A stretch of DNA of 64,000 nt from Lithodes maja. Taxonomy: Eukaryota; Arthropoda; Malacostraca; Decapoda; Lithodidae. Below the pieces are notes generated by a model, which made no database searches, was not told the DNA's origin, and saw nothing but the letters and a program-made list of their open reading frames with translations. Made by a program: the position numbers and the translations under genes. The stretch is from NCBI GenBank assembly GCA_037953745.1, contig JBAKBP010003102.1, forward strand, positions 1-64,000. Direction: 5' to 3'. Below, piece by piece: positions 43,811-54,915 of this stretch (positions within the stretch are counted from its first letter, which is position 1; the number at the start of each line of letters is the position of its first letter).

Positions 43811-46078
43811 TACTGGGTAGCATGAACCTGCAGTAGCTGGCATGCAAGGGCTAGTTTTGTATCCCAAGTACTGGGTACTATGCACCCGCAGTAGCTGGCA
43901 TGCAAGGGCTAGTTTTGTATCCCACGCACTGGGAACTATAAACCTGCAGTAGCTGGCATACAAGGACTAGTTTTGTATCCCACGTACCAAGTACTATGAA
44001 CCTGCAGTAGCTGGCATGCAAGGGCTAGTTTTGTATCCCACGTACCAAGTACTATAAACCCGCAGTAGCTGGCATGCAAGGGTTAGTTTTGTATCCCACG
44101 TACTGGGAACTATAAACCTGCAGTAGCTGGCATACAAGGGCTAGTTTTGTATCCCACGTACCAAGTACTATGAACCTGCAGTAGCTGGCATGCAAGGGCT
44201 AGTTTTGTATCCCACGTACCAAGTACTATAAACCCGCAGTAGCTGGCATGCAAGGGTTAGTTTTGTATCCCACGTACCAAGTACTATGAACCCGCAGTAG
44301 CTGGCATACAAGGGCTAGTTTTGTATCCCACGTACCAAGTACTATAAACCCGCAGTAGCTGGCATGCAAGGGCTAGTTTTGTATCCCACGTACCAAGTAC
44401 TATGAACCCGCAGTAGCTGGCATGCAAGGGCTAGTTTTGTATCCCACGTACCAAGTACTATAAACCCGCAGTAGCTGGCATGCAAGGGCTAGTTTTCTAT
44501 CCCACGTACCAAGTACTATAAACCCGCAGTAGCTGGCATACAAGGGCTAGTTTTGTATCCCACGTACCAAGTACTATAAACCCGCAGTAGCTGGCATGCA
44601 AGGGCTAGTTTTGTATCCCACGTACCAAGTACTATGAACCCGCAGTAGCTGGCATGCAAGGGCTAGTTTTGTATCCCACGTACCAAGTACTATAAACCCG
44701 CAGTAGCTGGCATACAAGGGCTAGTTTTGTATCCCACGTACCAAGTACTATAAACCCGCAGTAGCTGGCATGCAAGGGCTAGTTTTGTATCCCACGTACC
44801 AAGTACTATGAACCCGCAGTAGCTGGCATGCAAGGGCTAGTTTTGTATCCCACGTACCAAGTACTATAAACCCGCAGTAGCTGGCATACAAGGGCTAGTT
44901 TTGTATCCCACGTACCAAGTACTATAAACCCGCAGTAGCTGGCATACAAGGGCTAGTTTTGTATCCCACGTACCAAGTACTATAAACCCGCAGTAGCTGG
45001 CATGCAAGGGCTAGTTTTGTATCCCACGTACCAAGTACTATGAACCCGCAGTAGCTGGCATACAAGGGCTAGTTTTGTATCCCACGTACCAAGTACTATA
45101 AACCCGCAGTAGCTGGCATGCAAGGGCTAGTTTTGTATCCCACGTACCAAGTACTATGAACCCGCAGTAGCTGGCATGCAAGGGCTAGTTTTGTATCCCA
45201 CGTACCAAGTACTATAAACCCGCAGTAGCTGGCATACAAGGGCTAGTTTTGTATCCCACGTACCAAGTACTATAAACCCGCAGTAGCTGGCATACAAGGG
45301 CTAGTTTTGTATCCCACGTACCAAGTACTATAAACCCGCAGTAGCTGGCATACAAGGGCTAGTTTTGTATCCCACGTACCAAGTACTATAAACCCGCAGT
45401 AGCTGGCATGCAAGGGCTAGTTTTGTATCCCACGTACCAAGTACTATGAACCCGCAGTAGCTGGCATGCAAGGGCTAGTTTTGTATCCCACGTACCAAGT
45501 ACTATAAACCCGCAGTAGCTGGCATACAAGGGCTAGTTTTGTATCCCACGTACCAAGTACTATAAACCCGCAGTAGCTGGCATACAAGGGCTAGTTTTGT
45601 ATCCCACGTACCAAGTACTATAAATCCGCAGTAGCTGGCATACATGGGCTAGTTTTGTATCCCACGTACCAAGTACTATAAACCCGCAGTAGCTGGCATG
45701 CAAGGGCTAGTTTTGTATCCCACGTACCAAGTACTATAAACCCGCAGTAGCTGGCATGCAAGGGCTAGTTTTGTATCCCACGTACCAAGTACTATAAACC
45801 CGCAGTAGCTGGCATGCAAGGGCTAGTTTTGTATCCCACGTACCAAGTACTATGAACCCGCAGTAGCTGGCATGCAAGGGCTAGTTTTGTATCCCACGTA
45901 CCAAGTACTATGAACCCGCAGTAGCTGGCATGCAAGGGCTAGTTTTGTATCCCACGTACCAAGTACTATAAACCCGCAGTAGCTGGCATGCAAGGGCTAG
46001 TTTTGTATCCCACGTACCAAGTACTATAAACCCGCAGTAGCTGGCATGCAAGGGCTAGTTTTGTATCCCACGTACTAG
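43811..46078. repeat. 58-bp tandem satellite, about 39 copies
   Basis: Unit: GGCATGCAAGGGCTAGTTTT, then GTATCCCACGTACCAAGTAC, then TATAAACCCGCAGTAGCT. Units differ at a few fixed sites (GCATGC or GCATAC; TATAAA or TATGAA; CCCGC or CCTGC), and multi-unit blocks with the same variants recur, implying higher-order amplification. The first three units and the last half unit are more diverged (CACGTACTGGG), as usual at satellite edges. Confidence 0.97.
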
Positions 46079-46390
46079 GTCTAGGTTAGGTTAGGTTGGG
46101 TTGCTATGTTAGGCTAATGTCAACCCCATTCTTACTAGGTTAGGTTAGGTTGTTAGGTTAGGCTAATGTCAACCCCATTCTGACTAGGTTAGGTTAAATT
46201 AGGTTAGGTTGTTAGGTTAGGCTAATGTTAACCCCATTCTTACTAGGTTAGGTTAGGTTGTTAGGTTAGGCTAATGTTAACCCCATTCTTACTAGGTTAG
46301 GTTAGGTAAGGTTGTTAGGTTAGGCTAATGTTAACCCCATTCTTACTAGGTTAGTTTAGGTAAGGTTGTTAGGTTAGGCTAATGTTAATC
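46079..46390. repeat. TTAGG-derived interstitial repeats
   Basis: About six imperfect units of TAGGTTAGGTTAGGTTGTTAGG plus GCTAATGTTAACCCCATTCTTAC. The TTAGG/GGTTA core is the arthropod telomere motif, here embedded in a 50-60-bp composite unit directly next to the satellite. Confidence 0.85.
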
Positions 46391-46648
46391 CTATGAAAAC
46401 CCAAACAAAATTTTTATTAGGGTTACTGTGTAATTTTAACATGAAAATTAGTATAATCCGAGCCAAGTTTCGTCATAACTTGGCTCGGGTTTTCAAAAAG
46501 TCGGGTTATATGGGTCTGTAAATTTACAAAACCCGAGCCAACATTTTAATACGGTTACTGTGTTATTTTAATTTTTAAATTAGTTAAATCCGAGCCAAGT
46601 TTCGTCAAAACTTGGCTTGGGTTTTCAAAAAGTCAGGTTTTATGGGTC
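46391..46648. repeat. 132-bp tandem pair with strong hairpins
   Basis: Two copies of a unit with the stem CCGAGCCAAGTT/AACTTGGCTCGG (46458-46488, loop about 7 nt) and a variant with one mismatch (46590-46620). Each is followed by GTTTTCAAAAAGTC. The copies share GGTTACTGTGTAATTTTAA-like sequence upstream. Confidence 0.8.
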
Positions 46649-46667
46649 GGGGGGGGGGGGGGGGGGG
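46649..46667. repeat. Poly-G tract (19)
   Basis: An uninterrupted G run ending the hairpin repeats. Other G or C runs occur at about 40610, 47425 and 61510. Confidence 0.9.
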
Positions 46668-46841
46668 AAGGGCGTGTCTTTAGATTGATGGATAATGGGT
46701 AAATGCTTAATTCCCATTCAACTTCATCAGTAGATTAGACTAAAAAAAAAATAAAAAAAAATAAAAAAAATACAAAAAATACCTGAAAAACACGTTGTTG
46801 CGTCTCCTGTATATTTACCCCCCAAAACAAGTAATTTACTA

Positions 46842-47084
46842 ATGAAAAATAACTATGTACATATATATGAACTAACACAACAAAGGAATGTAGTTTACAC
46901 ATTTATTTGTCCACCCGAGGATTGCAAGCCTCACAAAGTAAGCTACATCGGTATGACAACAACCCTCAGTAGACGTCTCACCATGCACTTACAGAACGAA
47001 AACACCAAAACCCATCATAAACAATCAAATAACAGGACAAGAAAGAATATTAAAGTTATTTTCATACACAGAAGTCGTCCATGA
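46842..47084 (+). pseudogene. Penelope-like element, GIY-YIG endonuclease fragment
   Basis: Reads NVVYTFICPPEDCKPHKVSY, then IGMTTTLSRRLTMHLQNENT. This is the start of the GIY-YIG nuclease with the Cys-rich insert (CPPEDC) typical of Penelope-like elements, including the YTF/YIG pair and the catalytic Arg region (SRRL). The reading frame is lost after IKVIFIHRSR. The reverse transcriptase that precedes this domain is absent. The 3' limit is about 47230. Confidence 0.72.
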
Positions 47085-47489
47085 ACCAACATACAGGCTT
47101 GTGAACCAGACAACCAGAGACGAAGCAGCCTCCCAGCCACCAAGACCACCGTGTGACATACCACCACAGACAGCTCCTCACCAGGGCCCCACGTCCAGAG
47201 CTCATAATAATAACAACAGAGGGCGCCACAACAACAAAAACAACATAGGATAGAATAGAATAGAATATTTTATTTAGCCAAAATATGTACACTGAGAGCA
47301 ATCCAGCTACCTCTCACCTCCTCCTCCTATCCACTTCACTACACTAAACATGCACACCACACTTCATTCCTCCACACCAAAATTTAAAAAGATTATGAAT
47401 TCTAGTTCAGCCTCGGAGTCCCCAGGGGGGGGGGGGGGGGACCATAAATGCCCCCACCCCCGACCGGCCATCCCCTGACGACATCACAA
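47085..47489. other. Penelope-like 3' remnant and LINE 5' region, non-coding
   Basis: Contains (AATAG)n-like GATAGAATAGAATAGAATATT at 47246 and a G14 run at about 47425. No coding sequence recognised. Confidence 0.45.
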
Positions 47490-49952
47490 AATTACCTGGA
47501 CCTCAGCCTGTTACTCTTTCTATTAATTTCTGCAACATTCGCAGACTTTCCTCTAACTTTCACTCTGTTGAACACCATCTCTCCTATTACAAACCTGATC
47601 TTCTCTTCCTCACTGAAACTCAGGTGTCTGTAGCAACATCCAGCAGCCCCTTCTCTGTATCCTCCTACTTTCTCTATCCTAGTTTCAAAGCCAAAGGCAG
47701 ATGTTGTGCATATGTGCACAACAAACTAACTTGCTCTCGTGTTCCCGATTTCGACTCCTCTGAATTCTCAACTTTATGGCTCAAACTTTCCTGTCATTCT
47801 CTTACTAAATATTTCTGTGCTGTCTATCTTTCCCCTAACTCTACCCACTTTCCCAAATTCTTTGACTATCTAAACTCTACAGTGGAACATATTCTATCCA
47901 TTTCTACTTTCTCAGAAATCTCCATCTTAGGAGATTTCAACGTTCACCACCGCCAATGGCTCTCCTCTCACACTACTGACCCTCCTGGTGAACAAGCCTA
48001 CGTCTGTTCTATCCTAAATGACCTAGAGCCCTTCTTCTTATACTGTCGATCTTTTCTCTCCTTTGGGCTCCTCCGACCATAAACTTATCTCTGTCACCTG
48101 TCCTATCTCTCCAGTATGGCCACCCAATCCTCCTAGCCGGCGGCGCTTGTGGCACTTTGGCGCTGCCGGCTGGGAGGCTCTCCGGCAGTACTTATTTGAT
48201 TTCCCATGGAAAGATTACTTCTTCCATGGCCGGGGACCCTCGGAGAGTGCTGAATGCATTACCGAGGTAATCCTATCGGGTACGGAAGCATACATTCCAT
48301 TCTCTTTCTCTCAGACTAATACTAAAAAATCTTGGTTTACTCACGCCTGTTCTACTGCTGTCCGCAATAAGGAGGAAGAATTCAAATGGTACCGACGCCT
48401 TAAAACTCAAGACTCTCATTCTTCCTATGTTTCTGCCCGGAATCAAGCCAAATTTGTTCTTCGACTTGCCAAACACTCTTTCATCAATAATAAATGCACT
48501 GAACTATCTAACTCTAGCTCTTCCCAAGCTTTCTGGCATCTAGCCAAAAACCTCTCCAACAATTACTCTTCCTCGTCTTTCCCTCCCCTTTCCCACTCTG
48601 ATGGCACAACCATCACTTCTTCCTCTGACAAAGCTAAACTCTTCGCTCAAACTTTTGCTAGAAACTCCACCTTGGATGATTCCGGTGCTATTCCTCCCTC
48701 TCCACCCTCCTCTCTCTTACTTATGCCTAATATCCTAATCTCTTCTAAAGATGTACTTTCTACCCTCTCTGAGCTTAATACTAATAAGGCGTACGGTCCG
48801 GACGGTGTTCCTCCTGTTGTTCTCAAAACTGTGCTTCCGTGCTGACTCCCTGCCTAGGCTAACTCTTTCGTCTCTGTCTATCCTCTAACGTCTTCCCTTC
48901 ATGCTAGAAGTTTGCTCACATTCAACCTGTCCCAAAGAAGGGTGACCGCTCTCAACCCTCCAACTGTCGTCCAATTGCTCTCATCTCTTGTCTTTCTAAA
49001 GTTTCTGAAACTATTCTTGCTTCCAAATTTCTCAAGCATTTCTCTTCTCATAATCTGCTCTCAGATCGCCAGTATGGCTTCCTTAAGGGTCGCTCTACTG
49101 GTGATCTTCTTTCATATCTTACTAACTCTTGGTCATCCTCCTTTTGGGACTTCGGTGAGACTTTTTCTATTGCACTAGACATATCGAAAGCCTTCGATAG
49201 AGTCTGGCACAAGTCTTTAATTTCTAAACTACCTTCCTCGATCGGTTTCTATCCCTTCATCTGTGCCTTGTCTCTAATTTCCTTTCCGGCCGTTCCATAG
49301 CCGTGGTTGTGGATGGCCATCGTTCACTTCCTCACCCTATAAACTCCGGTGTTCCTCAGGGCTCTATCCTATCTCCTATTCTCTTTCTAATTTTTATAAA
49401 TGATCTTCTCAACTGTACCTCAATTCCCATCCATTCATATGCAGATGACTCAACCTTACACTACTCCATTAGTTTTTCAGAACGCCCCAGCCAGCAATCC
49501 CTTAATGACAAAAGTAATGAAGCCATAGAACTCTTAAATTCTGATCTAAATACTATCTCCAATTGGGGCAGAGAAAACCATGTTACCTTTAATGCTTCCA
49601 AAACCCAATTTCTCCATCTATCTACCCGTCCGGAACTCCCAGCGGACTATCCCTTATTCTTCAACAATACAAAAATCAATCCTTCATCTTCTCTCAATAT
49701 TCTTGGTGTCTCTTTTTCTTCTGCTCTCATTTGGAAGGACCATATTACCAGTCTTGCTAAGGCAGCCTCCCAGAAGCTGGGTGTGCTCAACCGCCTTAGG
49801 GGGTTCTTTTCCCCTGCACAGCTTCTTGCTCTGTACAGGGGCATAGTGCGTCCTTGTATCGAGTATTGTTCACATGTGTGGGGAGGTTCCTCTCACACCG
49901 CTCTCCTAGACAAAGTTGAAAGGAAGGCCTTTCATATCATTAACTCCTATCC
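47490..49952 (+). pseudogene. Jockey/CR1-like LINE (plus): endonuclease and RT, cut by BEL LTR
   Basis: The AP-endonuclease domain is readable from SINFCNIRRLSSNFHSVEHH through the catalytic ILGDFNVHHRQW (47930-47955). The frame changes at about 48070. 48063-48845 is then the linker (FSQTNTKKSWFTHACSTAVR, NTNKAYGPDGVPPVVLK). After a stop (48843) and frameshifts come the RT pieces LISCLSKVSETIL, LDISKAFDRVWHKS, SGVPQGSILSPILFLIFIND and SYADDSTLHYS (49303-49968), then the thumb. It ends abruptly at the BEL LTR (49953). It is the same family as the 36.6-kb copy and has the only endonuclease in the window. Confidence 0.85.
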
Positions 49953-50494
49953 TGTTTATTATTCCTAGGGGGTAGAGGAGAAACAGATATAAATTAAATA
50001 ATTAAACCTGGAAAGATGAATTGGCCTAGGCTATAAAAAATTTACCGGATCGTCGTTTGACTTACTTGTAAACATGTATGTGTAGGTTATCTGTGGTAGT
50101 CCCAGTAATATCTATGAAGTACTTCTAGTATTAAAGGAACTTAGCTGTGATGCAAAGAGTGTAGCTTAGGTGATGGACATGTCGGTAGGTGAATATCAGT
50201 GAAGTTCTGGTGTTATGTGGCAGCAACTGGCGGTCTGTCTTGGCCGGGTGAAGTCTGTCTGAAGTGTGTCTGATATTACCTTTTATTGTGACAATATAAA
50301 ATATATTTAAGGGTTCTATATCATCCCCCCTGATTAAATAAAAAGGGAAAATAAACTAAGGTATAATTGGTGTAACCACAGTAATATTTATCCACAAAGA
50401 TAAATAAAGTAATGTGTATAAACAAAAAGGAACCAGCTGTCGTTAACCCGGGAAATTCAAACTACGGTATAGATACCAGCTAGGATTCACAACA
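49953..50494 (-). repeat. BEL 3' LTR
   Basis: 542 bp; element-strand termini TGTTGTGAATCC and GGAATAATAAACA. It is preceded by the purine-rich GGTGGCGGAGAA (50495-50506 complement), the polypurine tract. Only one LTR is present, so the borders rest on TG...CA ends and the junction with the LINE. Confidence 0.7.
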
Positions 50495-50523
50495 TTCTCC
50501 GCCACCAGTTATATATAAAGTAA

Positions 50524-51505
50524 TTACAATTGTCCCGTCCCGATCATGGATCGCCACAACTGGGAGGAACCCAAAGCAGCCCGACGTGACGGCCTCTGAG
50601 GGGTATCACCTCGGTCCACTCCAGTAGCAGCAAGGATATTATCAGAGTTTGGCTTGCTGTCGCCATCCACTACCTCTAAATTTATCTCTAGTGGGTATAG
50701 CTTAACCACCGGTCTGGTGGTCAAACCGGCTCCTGTTTTTACCTGAACTACCCTACATTCGTGGTCAGGACCACGAAGAAGTTTCGTTATCCGACCTATA
50801 CGCCAAAAAAGTCGGGGGCCGTCATCATGTACTAGAACGACGTCCCCAACTTGTGGTGATGCTATCCCTCTTTTTACCATTAAGTGACGATGTTGCTCCC
50901 TGAGTGCTATTAAATAATCAGTGCTCCACCTTTTCCACAGGTCGTGTGAGAGTTTCGTTACATATTGGAAGCGTTGGTTGACGGAATCGTTGTTACGCCA
51001 CGTTGTGTCCTTGAGATCCTCATCCGTGGCTTCTCGCCTTGGAAAGCTTCTGATCCGCCTCCCATGAACCAGTTGTGAAGGAGTGATGGGTAGAGGGTCC
51101 TCAAGATCACTGTAGGTGTAGCCAAGCGGGCGATCATTGACTGTGGCCTCGAGCTCCAGTAATACCGTATTCAGTTCCTCTGTGTTAACCAATGCTCGAC
51201 CCAGTACCTTCTTCAAGCCAGCCTTTAGGATGCCAATGACCCGTTCCCATATGGCACCGAACCATGGCGCCCTGGCCGGTATAAACCGCCACTCGCACTT
51301 GAATTCCGGTAGAGTACCTTTTAACCTTGCATCATCTATCAACTCCCGTAATGTACTAACTCCGCTAACAAATGTGGTGGCATTATCACTCATCATAATC
51401 TCAGGGTAACCCCTCCTGCTACTAAACCTACGGAACGCATGCAAAAATGATTCGCAGGAGAGGTTAGACACCGTCTCTACATGGACCGCTCTAGTAAATG
51501 CACAG
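50524..51505 (-). pseudogene. BEL/Pao pol, integrase C-terminal half
   Basis: Reads AFTRAVHVETVSNLSCESFL, the BEL integrase core with T(R/K)AVH.E...LS..SFL, then MSDNATTFVSG (second catalytic Asp region), WRFIPARAPWFGAIWERVIG (with the catalytic Glu), LNDRPL-type VNDRPLGYTYSDLEDPLPIT and the C-terminal domain VGDVVLVHDD...WRIGRI. These are characteristic of BEL/Pao integrases with a DUF5641-type tail. Open to the natural stop. Protease and RT are missing. Confidence 0.87.
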
Positions 51506-52034
51506 TGTTACGCTGGCCAGCTTGCCAGAATGTACTCGTGACTCGCTAGCACTCGCCACGGCAGTGAAATGGGCTATAATAATCGTAGAACGATATTCTT
51601 TCTTTCTTAGTATTCATGTTGTCACAGACAGATCAGTGTTTGCCTTTATTCTTGTCTGTGACACTTAGAAGTATTTTATATCCATGGTAGTGATTATAAC
51701 ATGTTAGCGCGTGAGAGAGAGAGAGAGAGAGTCGGAGGGGAGAGCGAAGAGGCAGTGTGTGTGCGTATGTACGTGTGCATTCCTCGCTCGGCGGGCCTGG
51801 CATGGCATATGACGTCTGCTTGTCATGTGACGTAGCGGCCTGTGATTGGTCGCAGACCCGTCTGGTGGCCAGACTCAGTACTTCTCTCCTTCTCTCTCGT
51901 CAGAACATGGTATCGCGCGCTCGGCCCTACAAGTCCCTCGCATTCTGTCCCACATCTAACCCCCTTTACTGCTGTGCCTCTCTCTGAACTCCTTCTTTCC
52001 AATACTTCTTATCTTTATTCAATTACCCATGCTG
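51506..52034. other. LTR-like sequence of unknown family between BEL and Gypsy C
   Basis: Begins TGTTACG, as the minus-strand-oriented Gypsy LTRs do. It contains GTCACAGACA/TGTCTGTGAC as a 10-bp inverted pair (51631-51663), a GA run (51714-51731), CRE-like TGACGTC and a CCAAT-type GATTGGT. The right border meets Gypsy C integrase at about 52035. No matching copy is in the window. Confidence 0.4.
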
Positions 52035-53204
52035 TTGTATTGCTCAAGTAACGGGTACCCGCAAGAAATTCAGTCGGACCAAGGGTCAAATTTCACGTCC
52101 ACTCTCTTTAAACAGACTATGCAGCAACATGGGATCGATACGGTTGTCTCTTCAGCTTATCACCCAGAGAGTCAAGGGGTGTTGGAAAGATGGCATTCCA
52201 CCTTGAAAAGCATGTTGCGGTGCTACTGTTTAGAGAATGGCAAGGATTGGGACCTGGGGCTACCGTACATTTTGTTTGCGGCACGAGAGGTACCTGGTGA
52301 GAGCCTTGGGTTCAGCCCCAACGAGTTGGTTTTCGGGCATCAGGTTAGAGGTCCTCTAAGCATGGTGAGAGAGATCTGGGAAGGGACTGTGCCGCCATGT
52401 TCTCTACTCAAGTATGTCCTCGAGAGCAGAGAGAGGATGCTGAAAAGCCTGGAGTTGGCAGGGAGAAATTTGGTGGGTACTCAGGCCTTGATGAAGGATC
52501 GATATGACTTAAAAGCAAAGCTCCGGGAGTTTGTGGTAGGACAGGAGGTTTTGGTCTTGTTGCCCTTAGTAGGCCATCCCCTGTCTGCCAAGTATGTCGG
52601 TCCTTACAAGGTCGTGAAGAAGTTATCCGACCTAGATTACCTTGTGGCTACTCCTAATAGGCGGAAGAAGAGTCAGCTCTGTCATGTGAACCTGTTGAAA
52701 GAGTTCGTGAGGCGCCCTCCTGAGCAACCTACTGTCCCCGTGCTGGTCTGCAGCGGCCAAGGTGGAGAAGGAGAGGGGTGCAGTGAGGAACAGGTGGAGG
52801 AAAGTTGGGATTGTCATGTCTCGGCGGATCAGTGGGCGGGGAACACGAGTCAGGTGGCTGTGGAAGCGCTTGAGCACCTGCCTGAGCAACAGCGTGCAGC
52901 GATCCAGCACCTGTTCGGTTTATACCCCACTGTTTTTGCCGAGCACCCAGGCCTCACAACTCATACGGTGCACGATGCCGATGTTGGAGACCACCCCGCC
53001 TTTAAATCAGTGCCCTATCGTGTACCTCCCATTAAACTTCCGGCTCTCCGAGCGGAATTAGGCTACATATTGGAGAGGGGGCTGATAGAGAAAGGGGCGG
53101 TTAGGTGGACATCTCCCGTCACTCTGCAGCCTAAACCAGACGGCAAGGTCAGGTTTTGCATTGACTTCAGGCGGTTGAACGGCTTAACGCCCACCAATGC
53201 CTAC
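52029..53204 (+). pseudogene. Gypsy C integrase C-terminal half joined to RT N-terminus
   Basis: One open frame: GYPQEIQSDQGSNFTSTLF (second catalytic Asp), AYHPESQGVLERWHSTLKSM (Glu), GLPYILFAAREVPGESLGFS, the integrase C-terminal SH3-like part (LPLVGHPLSAKYVGPYKVV), RKKSQLCHVNLLKEF. After a linker comes the RT start (FAEHPGLTTHTVHDADVG, SPVTLQPKPDGKVRFCIDFR). It directly shows integrase upstream of RT in an independent copy. The frame runs 54 bp into the solo LTR. Confidence 0.88.
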
Positions 53205-54661
53205 TGTTACGATCCAGGTTCTCAAAGACACAGGGCTCTTCAACATTGGACTAGATAATGGCAAAAATGCAACAACGGTAACACTAGATCCAACCCCTGC
53301 CTTAAACACTGGAAAACAAAACACCATTACCGCCCCGAGTCGTGCCTGGACAACGAGGTATCCTATGACTCGGTAACTGGTGCACACACACTAGGCTGAC
53401 GCTCGATGAAACAGCCTATTCTCAAACAGTAAAAGATTACTCGATTAGGTTACACAAAGAAAAGATAGTTAACGTGATTAATTAACGTTACGGTAGATAC
53501 TCAAATAACTGGCACTCCTGTATTAAAGAAAGTGCAATGCTAGTCCTGCAACATCAACTGGAAACTTCTGAAATAAGTATGATGCTGGGAAGATGTTCGT
53601 AAAGAATCTTGAACAATTATAATGCAGAATACGGGTCACAATAAATGCTAGGACATATAGTAATAATAGGCAGGCGAATAATAAAGACTGCGCAAAGGTA
53701 GTAATGCTCGACAACTAAAGAAATGCTTCGTGACACAACGCAACAGCCTACTCGGGTTGTGCAACTCAACAACAACCTCGGCTCAAAAGTGCAGTGAATA
53801 ATAATGTGGCATACATATAATAATGGGGGCTTATCTCTAACCAGTGTCTGCTCGGTTAATAAAGTCTAGCTGGGGTATCAAGGCAGGGCAACAATGGGCG
53901 AGCATGCGGCTCGTAGCCTAACGTTGTCCGAAGGTGGTATAATGAAGATTACGTTATATGACGGGGATGCTCTCTTGATAAATCTAGGTCTCTAGTACCT
54001 AGTTCTATCCTGGCGATCCCTCAGAAGTCAACACAAAGAGGCAGCACTATGTTGTGAGGGATAGGCTATGGCCCTCTCACACCACAGTGCTGTGCTCGCA
54101 AAGTAAACCCACCCGAAGACAACCTAGGCTCCCACAGTACCTGTCGATGTCGTGCAGGGCTTAGCTAACACTGCACACATCGGAGACAACGACACAGTAA
54201 CCTTACCCCTAGTCTAGCTTTAAATAACTAAGCAGAATCACTCAACACCCTGCCAGGGAGACATATACCGGTCTACAACCTTCCCGAGAGAGGACACACT
54301 CTGAGCTTGGTAAAAAACCATGAGGCCACGACGGGAAGGGACTAGTTGACCACCCGGCCGCCAACGCTGTCAGCGCTCAAGCGAACCGTGTCACAGCCCA
54401 CCCCCCACTGCCAGGTGTACTCCCTCACCCGCTCTCGCTCGCCTCCCACACAAGCAACATTTATATTATAGCGAATATAAAATATAAGGCGCGGTCACAG
54501 ACCAAAACAAAGATCACTTCTAGACTGTCTGTGGCAACACGACACTAACGAAATAAAGCAGATCATTCTAGGACAACTGTAGCCCATCCTCCCATCCTGG
54601 CGAGCGCTAGCGAGCTGCAATGCCCCACGCAACCATTCTGCTAGCGCCGGGAGGCGTCACA
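53205..54661 (-). mobile_element. Solo LTR 2 (Gypsy family), inserted in Gypsy C RT, TSD CTAC
   Basis: TGTTACGATCC at 53205 and GGCGTCACA ending at 54661, with CTAC duplicated at 53201-53204 and 54662-54665. The RT reading frame resumes exactly after the second CTAC. Nearly identical to solo LTR 1 except for an internal gap of about 250 bp (equivalent to roughly 39950-40200), so the two are recent siblings. Confidence 0.92.
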
Positions 54662-54915
54662 CTACCCTCTTCCCCGTGTAGATGACAGTGATGACAAGAT
54701 CGGGTGTGCACGTTACCTGACCAAGTTGGATCTTGTCAAAGGCTACTGGCAGGTGCCGTTGTCGGAGCGGGCGAAGCAGGTGTGAGGGTTTGTGGTGGAT
54801 GGGAACACTTACCGTTGCAACGTAATGCCGTATGGGTTGAAGAATGCACCTGCAACCTTCCAATGCCTGATAAATGAGTTAGTGGCGGAGATCCCTAACT
54901 GCACCGTTTATCTAG
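54662..54915 (+). pseudogene. Gypsy C RT, middle part
   Basis: Carries LPRVDDS, YLTKLDLVKGYWQVPLSERA (motif A) and NVMPYGLKNAPATFQCL (motif B). A TGA near 54782 replaces the Cys of KQVCGFVV in D. It ends at CTVYL, just before the catalytic DD, where element D is inserted. Confidence 0.87.

Larger units (their letters stand above)
49953..51505 (-). mobile_element. BEL/Pao element, 3' part
   Basis: On the minus strand: integrase C-terminal part of pol (51505-50524), polypurine tract, and 3' LTR (50494-49953). It was inserted into the plus-strand LINE. The 5' part is lost at 51505, where unrelated LTR-like sequence begins with TGTTACG. Confidence 0.82.
52035..54915 (+). mobile_element. Gypsy element C (fragment of pol), doubly interrupted
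   Basis: A plus-strand relative of element D (about 75-80% protein similarity by eye) starting mid-integrase. It is interrupted at 53205-54661 by a solo LTR and is cut at 54915 by the insertion of element D after CTAG. The integrase-before-RT order is readable in one frame. Confidence 0.85.

Noticed and set aside
43255..43963. Genes in the minus-strand frames before the satellite
   Set aside because: No family resemblance. The larger frame extends into satellite units, so it is probably chance.
43811..46078. CRISPR array
   Set aside because: Repeats are contiguous 58-bp units with no unique spacers, in a eukaryotic context. It is a satellite.
51631..51663. Two head-to-head LTR ends (GTCACAGACA / TGTCTGTGAC)
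   Set aside because: The ends resemble Gypsy termini, but no matching 4-bp duplications or partner sequences support two elements here.
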